Assembly: GCA_007135085.1 (NCBI GenBank)
Contig: SLJM01000321.1
Span: 1-58,957, forward strand
From: Myxococcales bacterium
GTDB taxonomy: Bacteria; Myxococcota_A; Bradymonadia; Bradymonadales; Bradymonadaceae
DNA length: 58,957 nucleotides
Direction: 5' to 3'
Every line of letters begins with the position of its first letter. Positions within the stretch are counted from its first letter, which is position 1. Shown piece after piece: positions 53,053 to 58,957 of this stretch. The notes under the pieces are model-generated. The model had not been told where the DNA came from. It ran no database searches and was given only the letters and a program-made list of their open reading frames with translations. Position numbers and translations under genes: made by a program.

Positions 53053-53910
53053 ACGCCGGCGAATAAGTCCTTCCTGAGCGGTGGAGGCCACGAGATTTCC
53101 CTGCCTGTCGAAGATTCTGCCCCGCACCACGCCGCGAGCCCCGGAGGCCGATTGGCTGTGCACCACGTGCAATAACCAGTCGTCGACGCGAAAGGGGCGG
53201 TGAAACCACATGGCGTGGTCGATGCTGGCCACCTGCATTCCCGGCGTCAGCCAGGTCACCCCGTGGGGCCGCATGGAGGTGATCAAGAATTCAAAATCCG
53301 AGGCATAGGCCAGCAGGAATCGATGCAACGACGGATCGTCGTCGAGCTCTCCGTCGGCCTTGAGCCAGTGCATGGATTCCGGTTTTCCCGCAGTGGGCGC
53401 GATCGGGTCATCTAAGGGCTCGACGGCGCGAATTTTGAACGGCCGATCCGCCAACGCCTGGGCCTGCAAGAATTCGGGGAGGCGATTGGCAAATTTGGCA
53501 GCCCGATCGCTGGCGCTCATCAGGGACTCCGGCGCCGGGGCGTCGGGCATCTCGTCTTGATGATCGAATCCCTCTTCGTCGTGCTGGAAGGAGGCGGCCA
53601 TATTGAAGATCGGCCGGCCTTTCTGGATCGCCACCACTCGGCGGGTGGTAAAGGAGCCGCCGTCGCGAATGCGATCGACGTCGTAGATAATGGGGCGGCT
53701 TACGTCGCCGGGGCGCAGAAAATAGGCGTGCAGGGAATGAACGAACCGATCGTCGGGTACGGTCTGGACCGCCGCCGACAGGGCCTGGCCCAGCACCTGC
53801 CCGCCGTAGACGGTGCCCCAGCCCAGATCCTGGCTCTGGCCGCGAAAGAGATTCTCCTCGATCTTCTCGAGCGATAATTGGGTGACCAATTCTTGCAATA
53901 CTTCACTCAT
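53041..53910 (-). CDS. tesB: Acyl-CoA thioesterase II (TesB family)
   Basis: 289 residues, a double hot-dog thioesterase. LSLEKIEENLFRGQSQDLG and WGTVYGGQVLGQALSAA form the N-terminal half, SLHAYFLRPGD the first active-site strand, and SIDHAMWFHRPFRVDDWLL with the catalytic Asp-Gln/Ser type residues the second half. It hydrolyses medium- and long-chain acyl-CoA. Start ATG 53910 with AGGAG 6 bases before. No signal peptide. Confidence 0.93.
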   Translation of the reverse strand: MSEVLQELVTQLSLEKIEENLFRGQSQDLGWGTVYGGQVLGQALSAAVQTVPDDRFVHSLHAYFLRPGDVSRPIIYDVDRIRDGGSFTTRRVVAIQKGRPIFNMAASFQHDEEGFDHQDEMPDAPAPESLMSASDRAAKFANRLPEFLQAQALADRPFKIRAVEPLDDPIAPTAGKPESMHWLKADGELDDDPSLHRFLLAYASDFEFLITSMRPHGVTWLTPGMQVASIDHAMWFHRPFRVDDWLLHVVHSQSASGARGVVRGRIFDRQGNLVASTAQEGLIRRRSRG

Positions 53911-54068
53911 CAATAACTCCTGAATATCTGGAAAAACTCAGCGGTCCCGACCATATCGAAGTGTCTCTCGATCCGACAGTGGGGGCCGAATAATTCGAAT
54001 CTGTCCACTGAATCGTCGGCGGCAGAAAAAAATATCGTCTTCTTCGGGAAAAATCTCCATTCAGGGAA

Positions 54069-54098
54069 TTGACAGCCCCTCTCGCTTGTGGCAATTAT
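54069..54098 (+). promoter_or_regulatory. Candidate promoter of tRNA-Asn
   Basis: TTGACA (54069-54074), 18 bases, AATTAT (54093-54098, 4 of 6). The tRNA starts about 30 bp further on. Confidence 0.45.
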
Positions 54099-54129
54099 GC
54101 TGGCCCGGCGGGACAGAAAGCCCGCACAA

Positions 54130-54202
<73 letters not shown>

Positions 54203-54212
54203 CTACCAAGGA

Positions 54213-54249
54213 CGGACATCTTCTCTACTTCGAGAGGTGTCCGTTTTTT
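54213..54249 (+). terminator. Intrinsic terminator after tRNA-Asn
   Basis: CGGACA (54213-54218) pairs with TGTCCG (54238-54243), with further pairing inside, followed by six T's (54244-54249) and another T-run after one G. Confidence 0.88.
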
Positions 54250-54295
54250 GTTTTATATGGCGCTCACGGCGTGAGCCGACCAGCTTAACATCGTT

Positions 54296-54324
54296 TTGTC
54301 ATATTGCTGGGGAACATCTATCTT
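54296..54324 (+). promoter_or_regulatory. Candidate promoter of the M48 protease gene
   Basis: TTGTCA (54296-54301; 5 of 6), 17 bases, TATCTT (54319-54324; 4 of 6). Leader about 40 bases to the GTG at 54372. Confidence 0.5.
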
Positions 54325-54371
54325 GAGAGCGTCTCGAGATCCGGCGACGATCCCATGAACGTGGTATAAAT

Positions 54372-56360
54372 GTGACGAAGCGCTTTAGACCGACTGATTT
54401 TTTCGAGCGCCAGGAGCTGGCACGTCGCACGACGCTGCGTCTGACGCTCTTATTCGGCGGGGTATTTTCCTTCCTATGCGCGGGGAGCTATCTGGTTCTT
54501 TTGCTGTGGATGGATCTCTTCACGATGATGATCGGCGTCGATCCCGAATTCTTCGTGGTGCCCCTGCTCGACGAAGAGGTGGCGTTTTCCTTTCATCCCG
54601 ATCTGGCGGCGATGGCTCTTTTTGCGACAGCTGCCTTCATTGGGGGTGGTATCTTCCTCAAAATGGCGTCGGTCCGCGATGGTGGAGCGGCGGTGGCCGA
54701 GGGCGTGGGAGGAGTCGAGGTCAACGCCGGTGCCGAAGACCCGCAGATTCGCAGATACGTCAATATCGTCGAGGAGATGTCGCTGGCTTCGGGGGTGCCC
54801 GTGCCGCGAACCTTCGTGTTGGAAGACCAACTGGGGATCAACGGCTTTGCCGCCGGGTTTTCGATAAACGACGCTGCTATTGCTGTGACGGCCGGGGCCT
54901 TGGAGCACCTCAATCGCGATGAGCTACAAGCTCTGGTGGCCCATGAGTTCAGTCATATCCTCCACGGCGATATGAAGCTCAACGTACGGCTCATCGGCAT
55001 TCTTCACGGCGTGATGAGCATCTATACCGTGGGCCATACCATCGTGGAGGGAGCGTCGGCGACGGCGAATACGACCGGTCGAGGGGTCCGAACTCGCCAG
55101 CCCTTGAACGCGGGAGGCATCAACCCGCTTGGTCTGTTGATCGCTTTTCCCGGTGCGATCTTGATGGCCATCGGCTTTGGAGGACTTTTGGGAAGCCGGC
55201 TTATCAAGGCCGGGATCTCGCGGCAGAGAGAGTTTTTGGCCGACGCCTCGGCGATTCAATATACGAGAAATCCCGAGGCTCTGGCGGGGGCGCTAAAGAA
55301 GATCGGCGGCTGCACCTACGGTTCGGTGCTCCAGGGGGCGGGAGCCGAAGAGGTGAGCCATATGTGCTTTGGCGAAGCCTCGTCGAATTGGCTGACCCAT
55401 CCTCCCCTGGAAGAGCGAATTCAGGCCGTGGATCCAACGTTTAACCCCGACCTCGGGTATCGGGTGCTGGAGGTGGGCGAAGAAAAAGAGCCGCCTGCGA
55501 GCGCACCGGAAGAGCAGGAGAGCGTCGGCGGCGTGGCCGACGAGATTGTCTCCATGCTCGGGGAGGCCACACCGGAGAGTCTGATCTATTGTGGGCTGCT
55601 GTTGGAGAGCATCCCCGAACCACTGATGGAGGCACGGGGCAGCCTCGCCGGAGCAGTGGCCGCGTCCTATCTGTTGCTCCTCGACGATGATCGGCAGACC
55701 CGCAAGGCCCAGGCCGAGATCATTCAAACAGAGACATCGCCGTCCGTGGCGAGAGAGGCACAAAAATTATGGCCCTCGATACGCAAGCTCGACGACGAGT
55801 TGCGTCTGCCCCTGATGGACCTTCTCTTTCCCATGCTTCGCCAGATGACCGAAGAACAGGAACAGGAATTCATGGCAGTCGCTGAGCGCCTGATTCAGGT
55901 CGACGATTCGGTCAATTTTCGCGAATTCATCCTGGAGCGTGTGGTCCTCCACAGGCTGCGGGCTGCGGGGAGCGATAAAAAGGGAAGGGCGGCCCAATTC
56001 AATTCCTTCTCCGGGGTCAGCCGGGATCTGGAGAATATTCTCTCCGCCGTTGCCTATGTCAGCTCCGAAGATCCGGCCCATATTAAGCAAGCCTTCGTAG
56101 TTGGTCGGGAGTGCTTCCCGCCTGTGGTGGCGAAGAAGCTGGAATTTCGAGAGCGTTCGCGCTGGACCTTTGAGCAGATCGGCGCATCACTGGAGCGCCT
56201 GGCCGCCTCCTCACCGGCCATCAAACGAGCCACCATCGACGCCTGTGCCCACAGCGCGATGAGCGATGGCGAGGTCGTCGCCGCCGAAGCGCAGATTCTT
56301 CGAGCCATATGCGACCACCTGGACGCTCCTCTTCCGCCGCTCATGCCCGGCCAGTCCTGA
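54372..56360 (+). CDS. M48-family (HtpX-like) membrane metalloprotease with TerB-like C-terminal domain
   Basis: 662 residues; HtpX is about 290. Two N-terminal membrane helices (about 23-48 and 78-98), VNAGAEDPQIRRYVNIVEEM, then NGFAAG (157-162), the zinc site HEFSH (191-195), a further hydrophobic hairpin (about 255-275) and REFLADASA with the third ligand. The last 280 residues are outside the M48 family. They include a helical part and, at the end, SDGEVVAAEAQILRAICDHL, a pattern typical of TerB-type helical bundles. It probably degrades misfolded membrane proteins. GTG start; an overlapping ATG one base earlier is in the wrong frame and stops at once. Confidence 0.88.
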   Translation: MTKRFRPTDFFERQELARRTTLRLTLLFGGVFSFLCAGSYLVLLLWMDLFTMMIGVDPEFFVVPLLDEEVAFSFHPDLAAMALFATAAFIGGGIFLKMASVRDGGAAVAEGVGGVEVNAGAEDPQIRRYVNIVEEMSLASGVPVPRTFVLEDQLGINGFAAGFSINDAAIAVTAGALEHLNRDELQALVAHEFSHILHGDMKLNVRLIGILHGVMSIYTVGHTIVEGASATANTTGRGVRTRQPLNAGGINPLGLLIAFPGAILMAIGFGGLLGSRLIKAGISRQREFLADASAIQYTRNPEALAGALKKIGGCTYGSVLQGAGAEEVSHMCFGEASSNWLTHPPLEERIQAVDPTFNPDLGYRVLEVGEEKEPPASAPEEQESVGGVADEIVSMLGEATPESLIYCGLLLESIPEPLMEARGSLAGAVAASYLLLLDDDRQTRKAQAEIIQTETSPSVAREAQKLWPSIRKLDDELRLPLMDLLFPMLRQMTEEQEQEFMAVAERLIQVDDSVNFREFILERVVLHRLRAAGSDKKGRAAQFNSFSGVSRDLENILSAVAYVSSEDPAHIKQAFVVGRECFPPVVAKKLEFRERSRWTFEQIGASLERLAASSPAIKRATIDACAHSAMSDGEVVAAEAQILRAICDHLDAPLPPLMPGQS

Positions 56361-56488
56361 GTCGTCGTCCTCGTCGTTATCTGCCACCTAAATCATGCAG
56401 ATCGCCTGACAGGGCGCTCAGGTGCTGTTAGACTCCCGTCGCCGTATCTGCTGAAATCGTCAACACGTGAAGTCTGGAGCACCGAGTC

Positions 56489-57694
56489 TTGAAATCTACC
56501 TCGTCGTACCTGCCTGAGCATTTCGACCCTTCCACAATTGACCTCAAAGCCCTGGCCAGGGATTTAAAGGAAATCCGCGACGAGATCCGCGAAGATCTCG
56601 GAGAGGACGACCTCATCCACCTCAAAAAGATCGAGAAATGGGGGCGGACCTGCACTCTCTTCGGCTACGGGACAGCATGGATCGCCCCCAATCCGATTTC
56701 GAGCATGCTCATCTCCCAGGGACTGCTGACCCGGTGGCTTTTGATGCACCATATCAGTCACCGGGGCTATGATCGGGTGCCCGATATCCCCGAGAAATAT
56801 ACAAGTAAGATCTTCGCCCACGGTTTTCGGCGGGTATTTGATTGGATGGACTGGATTCTCCCTGAGGCCTGGCACGAAGAGCACGATTTCCTTCATCATT
56901 ATAACCTCGGGGAAGAAGAGGACCCGGACCTCCTGGAGCGAAATTCGGAGTGGATGCGCGAACAAAAGGTCCCCATGTGGCAGCGCAAGGCTCTGCTGGG
57001 GCTGCTGTCGGTGACCTGGAAGTGGTCCTATTATGCCCCGGGGACGATGAACGCCCTCCAGCGAGCTCGGGCGCGACGAAATAAGGAGACGCAGCCGGAG
57101 AACGAGTATATCCTCAACCCCTTAAACCCGCGGGGCAGGGAAGTGTGGCTGAAAGCCATCACCCCTCACGCCCTGTGGCGCTTCGTGGCCATCCCGGCCA
57201 TGTTTGCACCCCTTGGCCCGATCGCCGTGCTCAACGTGATGATGAACACCATCGGCGCTGAACTCATCAATAATTTCCACTCTTTCTTCGTCATCGGTCC
57301 CAACCATACCGGTGAGGATATGTACCGCTTTGAAGAGCCCATTTCCTGTCGTGAGGAGTATTATCTGAGACAGATTGTGGGCTCCGCCAATTATCATACG
57401 GGTACGGATCTGATCGATTGGATGCAGATGTGGCTCAACTACCAGATCGAACACCATATCTGGCCCGATATGACGATGCTGGAATATCAGAAGGTTCAAC
57501 CCAGGGTGCGAGCGCTGTGCGAGAAGTATGAGATTCCCTACGTGCAGGAATCGGTAGTTACGCGGTTTCGAAAGATGGCTGATGTGGTGATCGGTAAGGC
57601 GAAGATGATCTCCGTCAAAAACCTCACCGATGCGATTCCCCGGCCCTCATCGTTGAACGACGACTCGGAAGTGGTTCCGGCGGCAGCCGAGTGA
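56489..57694 (+). CDS. Membrane fatty acid desaturase
   Basis: 401 residues, TTG start with GGAG 10 bases upstream. Three histidine boxes: H87-x3-H91 (MHHISHRG), H129-x2-H132-x3-H136-H137 (HEEHDFLHHYN) and Q319-x-x-H-H (QIEHHIWP). The Gln-led last box is typical of front-end (delta-5/6-like) desaturases and sphingolipid desaturases. Hydrophobic segments lie near 58-85, 165-185 and 225-262. It inserts a double bond using di-iron and O2; electron donor unknown, no cytochrome b5 domain fused. Substrate position unknown. Confidence 0.92.
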   Translation: MKSTSSYLPEHFDPSTIDLKALARDLKEIRDEIREDLGEDDLIHLKKIEKWGRTCTLFGYGTAWIAPNPISSMLISQGLLTRWLLMHHISHRGYDRVPDIPEKYTSKIFAHGFRRVFDWMDWILPEAWHEEHDFLHHYNLGEEEDPDLLERNSEWMREQKVPMWQRKALLGLLSVTWKWSYYAPGTMNALQRARARRNKETQPENEYILNPLNPRGREVWLKAITPHALWRFVAIPAMFAPLGPIAVLNVMMNTIGAELINNFHSFFVIGPNHTGEDMYRFEEPISCREEYYLRQIVGSANYHTGTDLIDWMQMWLNYQIEHHIWPDMTMLEYQKVQPRVRALCEKYEIPYVQESVVTRFRKMADVVIGKAKMISVKNLTDAIPRPSSLNDDSEVVPAAAE

Positions 57695-57727
57695 GGACGG
57701 TTGAACATCACAGCTGGGAGTGCTGGG

Positions 57728-57758
57728 GCGCAGTTTTTGGATATCTGCGCGTTTCTTC
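57728..57758 (+). terminator. Intrinsic-type terminator after the desaturase gene
   Basis: GCGCAG (57728-57733) and CTGCGC (57745-57750) with an 11-base loop, followed by a T-rich stretch (TTTCTTCT). The U-tract is interrupted, so efficiency is uncertain. Confidence 0.5.
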
Positions 57759-58844
57759 TCAGTCTTCCACAAATCCCGGCCAGCGGCGCATATAGTCGAC
57801 GAATCGGTCGCTCAGCGCTCGATCGCCAAGTTGGCCGGGCGTGAGGGGAGGGCGCGTCGGCGCTCGTCCATCCTGGACTACCCGTTGAGGCCAGGCGGGG
57901 TTGGCGATGGCCGCCCGGCCCAGGGCCACGGCGTCGGCGCCGTGGTCCAGTTGTCGCAGTGCGTCGTCGACGCTCCAGATATAACCGGCGGTGATGAGGG
58001 GAACCTGTGAGGGCAGAGCGTCGCGAAAGAGGCGGGCCGGATGGGCGTCGGGGTATTTCTTGGAGTTCTCTCGGGCATCCCACAGCGAGATATGAATAAA
58101 ATCAGCGCCGTCTTCGCAGAGCCACTGGGCGACAGTGATGCTCTCGTCGATGTCGAGGCCCCTGGTGGAACTATAATTTTCCGGCGACAGGCGGACGCCG
58201 ACCACAAAATCGTCGGGGACGGCGGCCCGTGTGGCCTGCATGACCTGGCGGATCATGCGGGCGCGGTTCTCGAGGGAGCCGCCCCATTCGTCGGTGCGAC
58301 GGTTCATTGCGGTGCTCAAAAATTGGCAGACCAGGTAGGCGTGGGCCCCGTGGAGTTCGACTCCATCGCCGCCGGCCTCGGCCACACGCCGAGCAGCCTG
58401 AGCAAAGGCCTCGATGGTGCGCTCGAAATCCTCCGGCGTGCCCTGCCGAACGGCGTTCTCTCCCTCGCCGACGGCGCTACATGACCAGGGGGCCAGCCCG
58501 TCTTTTGTGGGGATGGAGCGCGCGCCACCGTGAAAGGTCTGGGTGATGAGCAGAGCTCCGTCGTCGTGGATCGCGTCGGCCAGTCGACGCCAGCCAGGGA
58601 TCAGATAATCGTCGAAGATTCCCAATTCGCCGGGCCACCCCTGCCCATCGAGGGCCACGTGGGTGGCACAGGTTTCGATGACCCCGAACCCGCCTTTGGA
58701 GCGGGCTTTTAGCCAGCGCAATTCGTCCTCCGAAAGAGCGCCGTCGTCGTGACTCTGTTGATTGGTCATCGGCGCAAGCCAGATACGATTGGGGGCTTCG
58801 ACGCCGTTGGCGAAGTACATGGGCTTTAATAAGGGATGGGTCAT
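57759..58844 (-). CDS. NADH:flavin oxidoreductase / Old Yellow Enzyme family protein
   Basis: 361 residues. FMN barrel with NRIWLAPMTN, ITQTFHGGARS, the substrate-binding pair in VELHGAHAYLVCQFLS followed by NRRTDEWGGSLENRARM, and GADAVALGRAAIANPAWP for the FMN phosphate. No C-terminal FAD/NAD domains, so it is the short, xenobiotic-reductase type. Reduces activated alkenes with NAD(P)H; natural substrate unknown. Convergent with the desaturase gene. The 113 bp upstream to the window edge show no other gene. Confidence 0.92.
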   Translation of the reverse strand: MTHPLLKPMYFANGVEAPNRIWLAPMTNQQSHDDGALSEDELRWLKARSKGGFGVIETCATHVALDGQGWPGELGIFDDYLIPGWRRLADAIHDDGALLITQTFHGGARSIPTKDGLAPWSCSAVGEGENAVRQGTPEDFERTIEAFAQAARRVAEAGGDGVELHGAHAYLVCQFLSTAMNRRTDEWGGSLENRARMIRQVMQATRAAVPDDFVVGVRLSPENYSSTRGLDIDESITVAQWLCEDGADFIHISLWDARENSKKYPDAHPARLFRDALPSQVPLITAGYIWSVDDALRQLDHGADAVALGRAAIANPAWPQRVVQDGRAPTRPPLTPGQLGDRALSDRFVDYMRRWPGFVED

Positions 58845-58957
58845 CGTGGTGTTCCAGAGGTGGTGGGCGCAGTAAAAATCAGGTCCATCTTAGGGCCTAT
58901 GATATCAGGGAGGCAGTCTTAGGCTACTACCATGATTCACCGGGCGAGATTCTCGTC

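Overview
The window is about 60% G+C, densely packed and chromosomal. It has many lipoproteins and outer-membrane proteins, a giant Ser/Thr kinase, a bacterial voltage-gated channel, an acyl-CoA-binding protein, a membrane desaturase, an M64 peptidase and an hrcA-grpE-dnaK-dnaJ locus. This mix suggests a Gram-negative of the old Deltaproteobacteria, near Myxococcota or Bradymonadales. That placement is inference from gene content, not a search. There are 47 conventional genes plus one candidate mini-ORF, two tRNAs (Cys-GCA and Asn-GUU), and no rRNA, insertion sequence, prophage or CRISPR array that I can see.

Layout. 1-3490 (minus): reductive pyrimidine catabolism (preT, preA and an amidase cut by the window edge). 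3688-5738: nitrite ammonification (nrfHA). 6006-9762: an XRE/periplasmic-binding-like regulator overlapping modABC. 9805-10215 (minus): a cold-shock gene with a long leader and a terminator inside the 3' end of modC. 10392-14172: lipoproteins, an acyl-CoA-binding protein and two alpha/beta hydrolases. 14191-15141 (minus): a short Rho-like ATPase with no RNA-binding domain, followed by about 700 bp of empty sequence. 15856-23841: voltage-gated channel, outer-membrane protein, S41 peptidase, amidohydrolase lipoprotein and a very large class A penicillin-binding protein.

24221-31788 (plus): a kinase-ATPase-repeat protein, an FAD protein, and two histidine-kinase-type proteins, the first lacking its catalytic domain. 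31800-33545 (minus): M64 peptidase lipoprotein. 33675-35170: a membrane protein and a membrane-anchored GrpE-like protein, convergent and overlapping through a near-palindrome that encodes the same peptide on both strands. 35352-38879: tRNA-Cys, a single-domain response regulator, an MGDG-synthase-like glycosyltransferase and an LPG-synthase-type membrane protein. 39075-47482: hrcA, an unusually long acidic grpE, dnaK, dnaJ, a periplasmic-binding-like protein, an M50 protease and a zinc-ribbon membrane protein. 47512-51754: thiL behind a possible coupled mini-ORF, a methyltransferase, a 48-residue membrane protein, a GTPase and an outer-membrane protein. 52060-58844: nitronate-monooxygenase-like enzyme, tesB, tRNA-Asn, an M48 protease with a C-terminal extension, a fatty acid desaturase and an Old Yellow Enzyme relative.

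Most plus-strand genes lie in overlapping (ATGA or TGATG) operons. Several themes recur: envelope quality control (M48, M50, two GrpEs, DnaK/DnaJ), lipid and acyl-CoA handling (ACBP, TesB, desaturase, glycosyltransferase, possible flippase) and signalling with degenerate domains. The strongest candidates for undescribed biology are the Rho ATPase without its RNA-binding domain, the membrane-tethered GrpE paralogue, and the histidine kinase without an ATP-binding domain.
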